Assembly (NCBI RefSeq): GCF_037101375.1
Contig: NZ_AP029019.1
Span: 1,302,001-1,366,000, forward strand
DNA from: Acidovorax sp. DW039
GTDB taxonomy: Bacteria > Pseudomonadota > Gammaproteobacteria > Burkholderiales > Burkholderiaceae_C
Length of the DNA stretch: 64,000 bases
Direction of reading: 5' to 3'
Translations under genes and position numbers: made by a program
Notes under the pieces: generated by a model
Database searches by the model: none
What the model was told of the DNA's origin: nothing
What the model saw: only the letters and a program-made list of their open reading frames with translations
Part shown: positions 17,308-26,559 of the stretch, piece after piece
How the letters are laid out: every line of letters begins with the position of its first letter
Numbering within the stretch: position 1 is the stretch's first letter

Positions 17308-17919
17308 ATGAATACTAGAAATGCTATTAAATTAATAGCTGCCTGCGCTTTATTAACAGGCGCTGGGGCATTTTTGACTGCCTGTACGGAAAAGAAGGCC
17401 GAGTTCAAGGGTGTTGATGTGACAGGGGCGGAATACGCCCGAGACCTGCCCTTGACCGACCACAACGGGCAAGCCCGCAGCATCAAAGACTTTGCAGGCA
17501 AGGTGGTCGTGGTGTTTTTTGGCTTTACCCAATGCCCTGATGTGTGCCCCACATCCATGCAAGAGCTGGCGGAGGTCAAGCGCATGCTGGGGGCTGATGG
17601 GGACCGCCTGCAAGGCATTTTCGTCACCGTAGACCCGGAGCGTGACACCCCCGAAGTTCTGAAGGCCTACATGGGCAACTTTGACCCCACCTTCCTGGCT
17701 CTGCGGGGCGATGCGCAGCAACTGGCCGCGGTCGCCAAGGACTTCAAGATCTACTACAAAAAGGTGGAAGGCAAGACTCCCACCAGCTACACCATGGACC
17801 ACTCCGCAGGCAGCTACGTCTATGACACCGCTGGCCGCCTGCGCGTCTACCACCGCTATGGCAGCGGTGCCCAGGCCTTGGCAGCGGACGTGAGCACACT
17901 GCTCAAGGAAAAAACCTGA
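17308..17919 (+). CDS. SCO1/SenC family copper chaperone, lipoprotein
   Basis: 203 aa from ATG 17308; a GTG overlapping the ctaB stop at 17299 is an alternative. It is a lipoprotein with lipobox LTAC (Cys26). The thioredoxin-like domain has the copper ligands Cys76-PDV-Cys80 and His165, plus DPERDTPEVLKAYMG, typical of SCO1. It delivers copper to CuA of subunit II and closes the second oxidase transcription unit. Odd feature: residues about 5-23 of the signal peptide are encoded by a copy of the intergenic double-hairpin repeat (17321-17375), which also lowers local GC content. Confidence 0.94.
   Translation: MNTRNAIKLIAACALLTGAGAFLTACTEKKAEFKGVDVTGAEYARDLPLTDHNGQARSIKDFAGKVVVVFFGFTQCPDVCPTSMQELAEVKRMLGADGDRLQGIFVTVDPERDTPEVLKAYMGNFDPTFLALRGDAQQLAAVAKDFKIYYKKVEGKTPTSYTMDHSAGSYVYDTAGRLRVYHRYGSGAQALAADVSTLLKEKT
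17321..17375 (+). repeat. Double-hairpin repeat, copy a (inside SCO1 coding region)
   Basis: Hairpin 1 is gctatt-aaatt-aatagc, 6-bp stem and 5-base loop. Hairpin 2 is gcgctt-tattaac-aggcgc with one G-T pair. The copy ends in five T. It lies wholly inside the SCO1 gene and encodes its hydrophobic signal sequence. Confidence 0.85.
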
Positions 17920-17998
17920 TTGGGATTGGATGGCCTCGCCATGAGGCCAATGACCCCAGCTGACTTGAAGCGGCTGCCTGGGGTTGCAGCCCTCTCGC

Positions 17999-19012
17999 TC
18001 ATTCCGCCTTGATGCCCCGCTGGGCAATGATTTGTCCCATGGCAGCCGTGTCGGCCTTGATGCGGTTCGCCAAGCCCTCAGGCGCACTTCCCACCGCCTG
18101 CCACCCTTGCTGGAACAGCTTGGCTCGCACGTCGGGCGTGCGTGCAATCTCGGCAAGCGTGGTCGCCAGGCGTGCCTGAATCGCCTTGGGCATGGTGGCA
18201 GGCGCTGCAAAGGCGTTCCATATCTCCAGCTCAAAGCCTTGAATGCCCGCTTCCTTCAGACTGGGAATGTCGGGTGCAAGGGCGCTTCGGCCCGCAGAGG
18301 TCACTCCGATGGCGCGCAGCTTGCCCGCTTTCACCTGAGCCTGTGCCAGTGCCGGGGGCAACAGTGCCATTTGCAGCTGCCCACCCAGCATGGCGGTGGC
18401 CACCTGAGGGTAGCCGGGGTAGGGCACATGCACGGGGTTGATGCCGCTGCGTGCCTTGAGCAATTCGGTGCCAATATGACCCACTGTACCTACACCTGGC
18501 GTGCCATAGCTCCATTTGTCACCTGCCGCGCGTGCGGCTGCCAGAAACTCGCGTGCGTCCGCTGTGTTGGGCACCCCAGGCTGTTGCAGGGGGGCCGTCA
18601 GCACCAGTGGCGAAATGCCCACCAGCGTCAACGGAGCCAGATCCTTCTGTGGGTCATATTGCACGGCTGGGTTGATGAGCTTGGCAATGGTCATGTTGCC
18701 GTTGATCATCAGGCCGATGGTGTGATCGTCATGGGCCTTGGCTACGGCATCCGCACCGATATTCCCGCCAGCTCCCACCTTGTTTTCCACCACCACGGGC
18801 TGGCCAAGGGCTTTGGACAAAGGCTCGGAAAAAGTGCGAGCCGTCAGGTCCGGAGACGAACCGGGCGGGAATCCCACCACGATCTTGAGCGCCTTGTTGG
18901 GCCAGCCGGAGGCCGTATCCGTGGTGGCACTTTTCTGCGCCACAGCCCATGGGGAAATCATTGCAGCCGCCGCTGTCATCAACAGCGCACGGCGGGACAT
19001 TGCCAGATGCAT
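17999..19012 (-). CDS. Bug family tripartite tricarboxylate-type substrate-binding protein
   Basis: 337 aa with an N-terminal signal sequence (SRRALLMTAAAAMISPWAVAQ) that has an RR pair. The Bug fold is shown by KIVVGFPPGSSPDLTARTFSEPL, PVVVENKVGAGGNIGADAVAKA and the C-terminal LANRIKADTAAMGQIIAQRGIK. Bug proteins bind organic acids or related small molecules in the periplasm. No TctA/TctB membrane partner is adjacent, which is common for this expanded family in Burkholderiales. An internal ATG at 19000 is a possible start. Confidence 0.88.
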   Translation of the reverse strand: MHLAMSRRALLMTAAAAMISPWAVAQKSATTDTASGWPNKALKIVVGFPPGSSPDLTARTFSEPLSKALGQPVVVENKVGAGGNIGADAVAKAHDDHTIGLMINGNMTIAKLINPAVQYDPQKDLAPLTLVGISPLVLTAPLQQPGVPNTADAREFLAAARAAGDKWSYGTPGVGTVGHIGTELLKARSGINPVHVPYPGYPQVATAMLGGQLQMALLPPALAQAQVKAGKLRAIGVTSAGRSALAPDIPSLKEAGIQGFELEIWNAFAAPATMPKAIQARLATTLAEIARTPDVRAKLFQQGWQAVGSAPEGLANRIKADTAAMGQIIAQRGIKAE

Positions 19013-19149
19013 AGCGATCCTAGGAGATAAGTGGAAGTGTTAGAGGTTTAGCAGGGGCATAGCCCCTCACATTCACGTCACTGCACAGCCATGGTTTCGA
19101 ATTTCAAAGCGTACCGCATTGGCTGGTCCTTATCGGCATCCCCCAAAAC

Positions 19150-19173
19150 GAAAAAGCCCGCACAAGGCGGGCT
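19150..19173 (-). terminator. Intrinsic terminator of rpoH
   Basis: On the minus strand a 7-bp GC stem (agcccgc/gcgggct, loop of five bases) is followed by five T, about 20 bases after the rpoH stop codon. Confidence 0.88.
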
Positions 19174-19192
19174 CTCTGGTGAAACACGGGCT

Positions 19193-20134
19193 TCATACCG
19201 TTTCGGTCAATGCCTTCTTCATCTTCTTCATGGCAGCAACCTCGATTTGCCGGATGCGCTCGGCGCTCACGCCGTACACAGCAGCCAACTCGTGCAGCGT
19301 CATGCCGCCAGAGCCATCGTCGTTCACCTTCAGCCAGCGCTCTTCCACAATGCGGCGGCTGCGTTCGTCCAAGCTTGCCAAGGCGTTGGCAATCCCGTCA
19401 GAAGCCATGACATCACGCTGGCGCGACTCGATCATGGCGGTAGGCTCGTGCGAAGCGTCTGCCAGGTAGGCGATGGGGCCATAAGCCTGCTCGCCATCAT
19501 CCGAAGGCGCTGGATCCAGCAGCACATCTCCGCCTGCCATGCGCGTTTCCATCTCAATGACTTCTTCACGCTTGACGTTGAGCTGGGCCGCCACGGTGTC
19601 GATTTCGCTGTCAGACAGCGTATCTCGGTGCGTTGCCAGTTCGGCCGCTCCTGCGTCGGCCTTGAAGCCTTGCTTCATGGAGCGCAGGTTGAAAAACAGC
19701 TTGCGCTGGGCTTTGGTGGTCGCCACCTTGACCATGCGCCAGTTTTTCAGGATGTACTCATGGATCTCAGCCTTGATCCAGTGCATGGCGTAGCTCACCA
19801 AGCGCACGCCCTGGTCAGGGTCAAAACGCTTGACAGCCTTCATGAGACCCACATTGCCTTCCTGGATCAGGTCGCCATGGGGCAAGCCATAGCCCAGGTA
19901 TTGGCGCGAAATAGAGACCACCAGCCGCAGGTGTGACATCACCAGCCGGCCCGCAGCTTCCACATCGTTGTTTTCCTTGAGCTGGCGGGCGTACTTTTGC
20001 TCTTCCTCGGGCGTCAGCAGGGGCAACCTGTTGACGGCGGAGATGTACGCATCCAGGTTACCCAAAGCAGGGACCATGGCCCATGGGTTGACTGGGGCAA
20101 CTGCGGTGATAGCGGTTCCAGATGAAAGTGTCAT
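19193..20134 (-). CDS. rpoH: RNA polymerase heat-shock sigma factor RpoH (sigma-32)
   Basis: 313 aa. Region 2 is intact (DLIQEGNVGLMKAVKRFDP, GVRLVSYAMHWIKAEIHEYI). It is followed directly by the RpoH box QRKLFFNLR, which separates RpoH from other sigma-70 members. Region 4 ends with AVYGVSAERIRQIEVAAMKKMKKAL, the DNA-binding helix-turn-helix. It directs transcription of chaperone and protease genes after protein damage. A perfect CIRCE operator lies 30 bases upstream, indicating repression by HrcA in addition to any heat control at the mRNA or protein level. Confidence 0.97.
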   Translation of the reverse strand: MTLSSGTAITAVAPVNPWAMVPALGNLDAYISAVNRLPLLTPEEEQKYARQLKENNDVEAAGRLVMSHLRLVVSISRQYLGYGLPHGDLIQEGNVGLMKAVKRFDPDQGVRLVSYAMHWIKAEIHEYILKNWRMVKVATTKAQRKLFFNLRSMKQGFKADAGAAELATHRDTLSDSEIDTVAAQLNVKREEVIEMETRMAGGDVLLDPAPSDDGEQAYGPIAYLADASHEPTAMIESRQRDVMASDGIANALASLDERSRRIVEERWLKVNDDGSGGMTLHELAAVYGVSAERIRQIEVAAMKKMKKALTETV

Positions 20135-20164
20135 GCCGGGAATCCTTTCCTCAAGGGCATCATG

Positions 20165-20191
20165 TTAGCACTCGATTAGAGAGAGTGCTAA
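20165..20191 (-). promoter_or_regulatory. CIRCE operator (HrcA binding site) upstream of rpoH
   Basis: Perfect match to the CIRCE consensus: ttagcactc, nine-base spacer (gattagaga), gagtgctaa. It lies 30 bases before the rpoH start codon, so HrcA bound here should block rpoH transcription until heat shock. HrcA itself is not in this window. Confidence 0.93.
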
Positions 20192-20220
20192 AGGCAAAGT
20201 TCCCATCGGGGTTTGGGGTT

Positions 20221-22041
20221 TTAAAAGCTCTCCCACTCATCATCCGCCCCACCGGCGGCCTTGGCACTGGCTGTAGCCTTGGGAGCGCCCCCTGCCCCCG
20301 CAGTGTTTGCCGCCCCGCTGGGCGCTGGCGCTGCCTTGGCCACTGGTGCCGCCAAGCTGGCCGCTGGCTTGTTGGTTGGAGTCTTGCCCAGCTTGGCTGC
20401 TGTCTGGCTTGTTTTGCCTGCCAAAGCACTCTTGGAGCTGTAGGCCGCTGCTGCGGCACGGCTGATGCTTGGCGCAGGGGCAGCGCTGCGGTAGCTGGCG
20501 TCTTGTGCGAGCTTGAAGACGGCCACGGCGTTGACGAGTTCTCCGGCCTGGCCATTGAGGCTGGCGGCCGCTGCGGCCATTTCTTCCACCAGGGCTGCGT
20601 TTTGCTGGGTGGCCTGGTCCATTTGCGTGACGGCTTCTCCCACCTGGCCTACGCCCTGGCTTTGTTCGCTGCTGGCGGCGCTGATCTCGCCCATGATGTC
20701 GGTGACGCGGCGGATGGCGGTGACGACTTCGGTCATGGTTTCACCGGCCTTGTCTACCAGGAGGCTGCCTTGCTCTACGCGCTCTACGCTGGCGGTGATG
20801 AGGCTCTTGATTTCCTTGGCGGCTTCTGCGCTGCGCTGGGCGAGGCTGCGCACTTCTCCGGCCACCACGGCAAAGCCGCGGCCTTGTTCGCCTGCACGGG
20901 CGGCTTCCACTGCGGCGTTCAGCGCCAGGATGTTGGTCTGGAAGGCGATGCCGTCGATGACGGTGATGATGTCGGCAATCTTGTTGCTGCTGGCGTTGAT
21001 GCCTTTCATGGTCTCCACCACTTCGGCAACGACGGAGCCGCCTTGCTCTGCCACGCTGGAGGCGTTCATGGCCAGCTGGTTGGCGGTGCGGGCGTTGTCG
21101 GCGTTTTGCCGCACGGTGGAGCCGAGCTCTTCCATGGAGGCTGCGGTTTCCTGCAGGGCGCTGGCTTGCTGTTCGGTGCGCGCGCTCAGGTCGTTGTTGC
21201 CGGAGGCGATCTGGGCGCTGGCGGAGGCGACGCTTTCGGAGTTCTGGCGCACGACGGAGACGGTGCGCACGAGGCTTTGCTGCATGCGGGCCAGGGCGCT
21301 CAGGAGTTGGCCGGTTTCGTCTTGCGAGGTGACTTCGATGGGGGCTGTGAGGTCGCCTGCGGCAACTTGGTCTGCGATGACCACGGCGTGTGCCAGGGGG
21401 GCCGTGATGGAGCGGATCAGCCAGAGGGCCGCGGAGATAGCAACGGCAATGGCCAGTGCGGCAACCACCAGCAGGGTGTTGCGTGCGGTGGAATAGGTGG
21501 ATTCGGAGTCCTGCTTGGCCTTGGCGGCACCATCGGCGTTGATTTTGACCAGGGCCTCCAGCATCTGGCCGCTGCGCTCGTACAGGGTGAGCGATTCGCT
21601 TTCAACAATGGCACGCGCCTCGTCGTTCTGGTTTTTGCGAGACAGCGCCAGAGCGCGATCATTGACAGCGATGTACTTGCCCCAATTGGCTGCAAATTCC
21701 TCGTAGAGCTTTTTCTCCTCGGGGCTGCTGATCAGACCTTCGTAGGTTTTGCGCAGTTGTGCCATCCGGGCCCTGCCTGCCTGCAACTGCTGATCGATCT
21801 TGGCCATCTTGCTGTCTTCTGTAGCCATGACATGCGAGAGAACAATCAGTCGTAACTGGGCCGCCTGTGCATCAATGGAGTTGATGACCTCCACGCTGGG
21901 TAGCCAGTTCTCGGAAATTTCTGCTGTGGCCGCCCGCATGCTGGACAGCTGGGACATGGCTGCCACGGCCAAGCCCAGCAGCATCAGCACCAGCACCGCA
22001 AAGGCGGCTGAGAGGCGGGTGGATATCTTCAAGTTTTTCAT
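20221..22041 (-). CDS. Methyl-accepting chemotaxis protein
   Basis: 606 aa from ATG 22041; an ATG at 22053 is an alternative. Layout: first membrane helix (residues about 10-30), periplasmic four-helix-bundle sensor, second helix near 190-210 and HAMP. The cytoplasmic signalling domain carries the hairpin tip [21 protein letters not shown]. The last 100 residues form an Ala/Pro-rich linker ending in DDEWESF, which fits the xWxxF pentapeptide used to tether CheR and CheB. The 4HB sensor type gives no ligand. No che genes are adjacent, so it is an orphan receptor feeding a chemotaxis cluster elsewhere. Confidence 0.93.
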   Translation of the reverse strand: MKNLKISTRLSAAFAVLVLMLLGLAVAAMSQLSSMRAATAEISENWLPSVEVINSIDAQAAQLRLIVLSHVMATEDSKMAKIDQQLQAGRARMAQLRKTYEGLISSPEEKKLYEEFAANWGKYIAVNDRALALSRKNQNDEARAIVESESLTLYERSGQMLEALVKINADGAAKAKQDSESTYSTARNTLLVVAALAIAVAISAALWLIRSITAPLAHAVVIADQVAAGDLTAPIEVTSQDETGQLLSALARMQQSLVRTVSVVRQNSESVASASAQIASGNNDLSARTEQQASALQETAASMEELGSTVRQNADNARTANQLAMNASSVAEQGGSVVAEVVETMKGINASSNKIADIITVIDGIAFQTNILALNAAVEAARAGEQGRGFAVVAGEVRSLAQRSAEAAKEIKSLITASVERVEQGSLLVDKAGETMTEVVTAIRRVTDIMGEISAASSEQSQGVGQVGEAVTQMDQATQQNAALVEEMAAAAASLNGQAGELVNAVAVFKLAQDASYRSAAPAPSISRAAAAAYSSKSALAGKTSQTAAKLGKTPTNKPAASLAAPVAKAAPAPSGAANTAGAGGAPKATASAKAAGGADDEWESF

Positions 22042-22350
22042 ATAAGAGCCCATATTCAGTTGAGGGCCGTGTCTGCGACGTATTCTCCTCGCGACTTGGC
22101 CTGTCTGGCTCGAGCACAACGGCGTTGCAAGCAACGCGCTGTTTCTCCCATTTCATGCCACTGCACTGCGCCAGCAAAAAAGTACAGCGGCTCTCCTAAC
22201 TGATCGATATTGTATTGTTAAACGTTAAAAATGATATAAGTTTTGAAAAAAATATCACATGGTTTTTCTGGGGGATTGAGCGGGGCCAACACCAGTTTTT
22301 GGCTGGACACCTCTGAACGGTGGGCTGGTGCTGTTATCAACAGACCAGTG
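22042..22350. other. Intergenic region upstream of the chemoreceptor
   Basis: 309 bases between the chemoreceptor start and the stop of the next leftward gene. The part at about 22200-22262 is strikingly AT-rich for this genome (poly-A runs, tgttaaacgttaaaa). It probably carries the chemoreceptor promoter on the minus strand. No flagellar sigma-28 box or clear terminator hairpin could be recognised, and no gene is supported. Confidence 0.4.
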
Positions 22351-25023
22351 TCACGCCAGCGCTTCCACGCAAGGGGACATATCTCCTCTTGCAAATTGCT
22401 CAAAGTCCGTCTGCGGCATGGGCCTGCCAAAGAAATAGCCCTGAAAAGCTCTGCACCCATGACGCAGCAGGAAGGTGTGGTGCGCTTCCGTCTCCACGCC
22501 TTCGGCAATCACAGAGAGGCCCAAGCTGTCCGCCAGCGCGATGATGGATCGTGCAATGGCTGCATCATTGGGGTCCACCAGCGCATCCCTCACAAAACCT
22601 TGGTCGATTTTGATCTGATCAAGCGGTAGTCGCTTGAGGTAGCTCAAGGATGAGTAGCCTGTACCGAAGTCATCCAGCGAAAAGCCCAGCCCTTGCGCGC
22701 GTAGCGCGTGCATGGTGGTGATGACGCTGTCCACGTTTTTCAGCAGCAGGCTCTCCGTCAACTCCAGCTTGATGCGTGTGGGGTCTGCTCCGCTGGTGCG
22801 TAGCAGGTCGAGCACCTGAGTCACGAAATCATCCTGGTGAAACTGCCTGGCGCTGACGTTGATGGACAGCGTGAGATCTGCAAGCTGCGGGTTTTGCCGC
22901 CACTGGGCCTGCTGGCGCAAGGCGGTCTCCATCACCCACCGGCCCAGCGGCAGGATCAGCCCGGTGTCCTCTGCCAATGCAATGAACTCGCCCGGCGGAA
23001 CCATGCCATGCACAGGGTGCAGCCAGCGCACCAGGGCTTCTGCACCGCTGATGCGGCCCGCTTCGTCCACCTGGGGCTGGAACAAGAGCAGGAACTGGTT
23101 CTGCTTCAGCCCGTTGTACAGTTCGGCCTCCAGCGTGGCCCTGCGGTTGACGGCCTGCTGCATGTCTGGGTCAAAAAAGCACAGGGTGTTGCGCCCCGCG
23201 TCCTTGGCCCGGTACATGGCCATATCCGCCTGCTTGAGGACTTCGTCTACGGTAATACGCTGCCCGTGCAGCAGTGTGACGCCGATGCTGGCGGAGCAAT
23301 GGTGCTCATGGCCGTGCAGGTCATAGGGTTGCGCCAGTTTGGCGCGCAGCATTTCGCCCAGCATGCGTGCCTGGCCTGCGGCTTCTGCGGGATCGCTGTC
23401 CAGGTTTTGCAGCACCACCACAAACTCGTCACCGCCTAGGCGTGCCACCGTATCCAGTTCACGCACATGGGTGCGAAGGCGGCGAGCCACCTCCATCAGC
23501 AGCAGGTCTCCCACCTCATGTCCACGGGTGTCGTTCAGTGTCTTGAAATTGTCCAGGTCCACAAACAGCACTGCCGTCGTCATGCCCGAACGCGCGCTGC
23601 CTGCAAGCACCTGCTGCAGCCTGTCTACCAGCAGGCGGCGGTTGGGCAGCTCCGTCAGCGCATCGTAAAAAGCCAGATACCGCACTTCATCTTCGGCGGC
23701 CTTGCGACCCGAAATATCGATGTCTATGCAAAACATTTCGGGTGGCTGGCCCGGAACGTTGATGTAGGCGTGGCTGGAGAACACGTCTACCAGGGTCCCA
23801 TCCTTGCGCTGCAGTTGCAGTTCGCCAGCGGGGATGACCTCACCCGTGGCAAACATGTGTTCTACGTTGCTGCGCACTGTGTCGCGCATCACCGGCGGGA
23901 TGATCAGATCGAACAGGCTGCTGCCCATGGCCTCTTCGGCGGTGTAGCCGTACAGCCGCTCTGAAGCCTTGTTCCAGTAGGTGGTGGTGCCATCTGCCAG
24001 ATAGCCCTGGACAGAAATGGACGGAATATTGAGCAGCAGGGAGCGAAACCGCAGCTCAGATTCACGCAAAGCCGCTTCAGCCTGCTTGCGGTCGGTAATG
24101 TCGCGCGCCAGCAGCACCACGGCTTCTTCGCCCTGCACGGGCACATCCAGCGGCTGGGTGCGGCCCTCAAACTGGCGGGGGCCGTTCAATGTCTGGATTT
24201 CGTATTCCAGTGTTTGGGTATCTCCTGAGCGCAGGGTGTCATCGATCAACTGCAGGTAGCGTTGCGCCTGGTCAGCGGGCAGAACATCCTGCAAATGCCT
24301 GCCCTGCAGTTGCTGCGGGTGCGCCACCAGTGCATTTTTGTCGTGCGACAAGACCTCCAGATAACGTCCCCGCCGATCCATGACAAGCAACACATCCGGA
24401 ATGGCTTGCGTGATCGCCTGCAGCCGTGCCGAACTCTCTGTGAGGGCCTGTTCGGTATGCAGGCGCTCTTCCACGTCGCGCAGCAGCATCCCCAGCATGG
24501 GCGTGGCCACCGTAAAGATCAGCAAAAAGGGGAGGGCTACCTTCTGGTTCAGGTGCTGGGCCACAGGGGCGGGTAAAAGCTGGAACGCAGCCAGCACCGC
24601 CAGATGCACGATCAGGCCAAACAGCAGCAGGGTGCGTGGCTCCACGTTCAACCGGCCTCGCTGGTAGGCATAACGGTATGCCAACCCCAGGCACACGCAG
24701 ATCAGTGCTACCAGCACACCCACTGCCATGCCTTGCCCGCCGATCCACCAACGCCAGCCCATGGTCATGGTGGCGGCAATGGCGCCCACTACGGGGCCCC
24801 CAAACAACCCCGCCATGCTGAGCACCACCGAGCGTGCATCGAAGATGACGCCCGGCATCAGCACCACCGGCAGCAGCATCCCTACAACACAGATGCCGCC
24901 AAACAGGATGCCGGAGACGATTTGCCCCACCCAAGGCCGCTTACGCCAGACGCGGATGTTGACGCCGTGCAGAAAGCACAGCGCCAAGAGCAATGCGACG
25001 CCTTTGATGAGTTCCAGAAACAT
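22351..25023 (-). CDS. Membrane-anchored PAS-GGDEF-EAL cyclic-di-GMP enzyme
   Basis: 890 aa. Residues about 1-190 hold five to six membrane helices with MPGVIFDARSVVLSMAGLFGG, matching the 5TM-LYT sensor type. Two PAS domains follow (about 205-330 and 330-450). The GGDEF domain has an intact active site (G530-GDEF) and an intact inhibitory I-site RELD five residues upstream. The EAL domain is intact (E662-AL, DDFGTGYSS, KIDQGFV). It could therefore both make and degrade cyclic-di-GMP. The start at 25023 lies just before the membrane domain. Regulation of motility or biofilm is inferred from the family and from the neighbouring chemoreceptor. Confidence 0.93.
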   Translation of the reverse strand: MFLELIKGVALLLALCFLHGVNIRVWRKRPWVGQIVSGILFGGICVVGMLLPVVLMPGVIFDARSVVLSMAGLFGGPVVGAIAATMTMGWRWWIGGQGMAVGVLVALICVCLGLAYRYAYQRGRLNVEPRTLLLFGLIVHLAVLAAFQLLPAPVAQHLNQKVALPFLLIFTVATPMLGMLLRDVEERLHTEQALTESSARLQAITQAIPDVLLVMDRRGRYLEVLSHDKNALVAHPQQLQGRHLQDVLPADQAQRYLQLIDDTLRSGDTQTLEYEIQTLNGPRQFEGRTQPLDVPVQGEEAVVLLARDITDRKQAEAALRESELRFRSLLLNIPSISVQGYLADGTTTYWNKASERLYGYTAEEAMGSSLFDLIIPPVMRDTVRSNVEHMFATGEVIPAGELQLQRKDGTLVDVFSSHAYINVPGQPPEMFCIDIDISGRKAAEDEVRYLAFYDALTELPNRRLLVDRLQQVLAGSARSGMTTAVLFVDLDNFKTLNDTRGHEVGDLLLMEVARRLRTHVRELDTVARLGGDEFVVVLQNLDSDPAEAAGQARMLGEMLRAKLAQPYDLHGHEHHCSASIGVTLLHGQRITVDEVLKQADMAMYRAKDAGRNTLCFFDPDMQQAVNRRATLEAELYNGLKQNQFLLLFQPQVDEAGRISGAEALVRWLHPVHGMVPPGEFIALAEDTGLILPLGRWVMETALRQQAQWRQNPQLADLTLSINVSARQFHQDDFVTQVLDLLRTSGADPTRIKLELTESLLLKNVDSVITTMHALRAQGLGFSLDDFGTGYSSLSYLKRLPLDQIKIDQGFVRDALVDPNDAAIARSIIALADSLGLSVIAEGVETEAHHTFLLRHGCRAFQGYFFGRPMPQTDFEQFARGDMSPCVEALA

Positions 25024-25169
25024 GGACCTGCGCCTGAGTTCGCGGAAGGCCCATGATGGGGGGATTGTGGCTTTTTGTAAACGGTAAAGCTGCCAAGGCG
25101 GCAGTTTTGCAGGGCGTTCGCTGAAGATGCCCCAAGAACGCCCTGCGCAGGACGTTCCTGAGACGGCTC

Positions 25170-26531
25170 CTAGGACAGCAGCGCCTGGGCGAACTCTCTG
25201 GCGTTGAAGGTTTCCAGGTCTTCCAGCTTTTCGCCCACGCCGATGAAGTACACCGGCACGGGCCGTTCCTGTGCAATGGCGGCCAGCACTCCGCCCTTGG
25301 CGGTGCCGTCCAGCTTGGTCACGACCAGACCGGTGAGTTGCAGGGCGTCATCAAAAGCGCGCACCTGTGCCAGGGCGTTCTGGCCGGTGTTGCCGTCTAT
25401 CACCAGCAGCACTTCGTGCGGTGCGGTCTCATCGGCCTTGGTCACCACACGCTTGATCTTTTTCAGCTCTTCCATCAGGTGCAGCTGCGTGGGCAGGCGG
25501 CCTGCGGTGTCTACCAGCACCACATCTTTGTTGCGGGCTTTGCCTGCTTTCACCGCGTCAAAGCTCACGGCGGCGGGGTCGCCCCCTTCCTGGCTGACGA
25601 TTTCCACGGTGTTGCGGTCAGCCCAGACGCCCAGCTGCTCCCGCGCAGCGGCGCGGAAGGTGTCGGCAGCAGCCAGCAGCACGCTGGCCCCTTCGTTGGC
25701 CAGGTGCTTGGTCAGCTTGCCGATGGACGTGGTTTTGCCCGCACCATTCACACCTGCCACCATGATGACGGTGGGCGTGTGCTCGCCAATCACCAGCGAC
25801 TTTTCCAACGGGCGCAGCAGTTCGGCCAGGGCATCGGCCAGCAGGCCCTTGACGGCTGCAGGGTCAGTGGTTTTGGTCTCCTTCACCCGGCGCTTCAGGT
25901 CGGTCAGCAAGTGCTGGGTGGCTTTCACACCGGTGTCGGCCATCAACAGGGCCTCTTCCAGCTCTTCGTACAGCGCATCGTCGATTTGCGTTCCGGTGAA
26001 CACAGTGGCGATGCTGGAGCCGGTTTTGCGCAGGCCCGCCTTGAGCCGGTCCAGCCAGCCCTTGCGCTCCGGCGCAGGGGCGACCGCGACAACAGGCGCT
26101 GGTGGCGGGGGTTGAACTGCCACCGCAGGAGTCACCGGTGGGGTGGCGCTGGGCGCTGCCTGCACCGGTGGCTGCACGGCCTGCGGCACGGCGGGCGCGG
26201 GCAGCTCGGCAGGTGCAGGGGATGGAGCTGCTACCGGGGCTGCGGGCGGCTGGACAACGGGCGCTGCAGGCTGCGCAACCACGGGCGCCGGAATCGGCGC
26301 GGGAGCCACGGAAGGCGCAGAGGCAGGCGCAGGTGTGGGCGACGGAGCAGGAGCCTTGCTGCCAAACGGATTGCGCAGCCAGCCAAATCCACCCGTAGGG
26401 GCCGGGGCAGGCTCTGCTGCGGGCGCAGCGACTGGTGCCGAGGCGGGTGCCTGCGCAGACGGGGTTGCGGGTGCAGCCGCATCGGCGGGTGCGGGCGAGG
26501 GTGCGGGCTTTTTCTTGAAAAAACTGAACAT
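25170..26531 (-). CDS. ftsY: Signal recognition particle receptor FtsY
   Basis: 453 aa. The start at 26531 gives the typical FtsY beginning MFSFFKKK. Residues about 10-140 are an Ala/Pro-rich low-complexity A domain, followed by the NG GTPase. G-motifs: GVNGAGKTTSIGKL, DTAGRLPTQ, TKLDGTAKGG, and the C-terminal GVGEKLEDLETF, diagnostic of FtsY. It docks ribosome-SRP complexes at the membrane translocon. It diverges from the M16 peptidase, with 28 bases between start codons, so the two promoters must overlap each other's 5' ends. Confidence 0.96.
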   Translation of the reverse strand: MFSFFKKKPAPSPAPADAAAPATPSAQAPASAPVAAPAAEPAPAPTGGFGWLRNPFGSKAPAPSPTPAPASAPSVAPAPIPAPVVAQPAAPVVQPPAAPVAAPSPAPAELPAPAVPQAVQPPVQAAPSATPPVTPAVAVQPPPPAPVVAVAPAPERKGWLDRLKAGLRKTGSSIATVFTGTQIDDALYEELEEALLMADTGVKATQHLLTDLKRRVKETKTTDPAAVKGLLADALAELLRPLEKSLVIGEHTPTVIMVAGVNGAGKTTSIGKLTKHLANEGASVLLAAADTFRAAAREQLGVWADRNTVEIVSQEGGDPAAVSFDAVKAGKARNKDVVLVDTAGRLPTQLHLMEELKKIKRVVTKADETAPHEVLLVIDGNTGQNALAQVRAFDDALQLTGLVVTKLDGTAKGGVLAAIAQERPVPVYFIGVGEKLEDLETFNAREFAQALLS

Positions 26532-26559
26532 TGGCGGGTTCTTAGAATCACTGCATTCT

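Noticed and set aside
20122..21855. A 577-codon plus-strand open frame opposite the chemoreceptor
   Set aside because: It is the mirror of the receptor's Ala/Ser-rich codons; Gly/Cys/His-rich composition, no domain.
22190..22262. The AT-rich stretch before the chemoreceptor as a transfer or phage scar
   Set aside because: It is only about 70 bases with no repeat, integrase remnant or attachment-like duplication; an ordinary AT-rich promoter region explains it.
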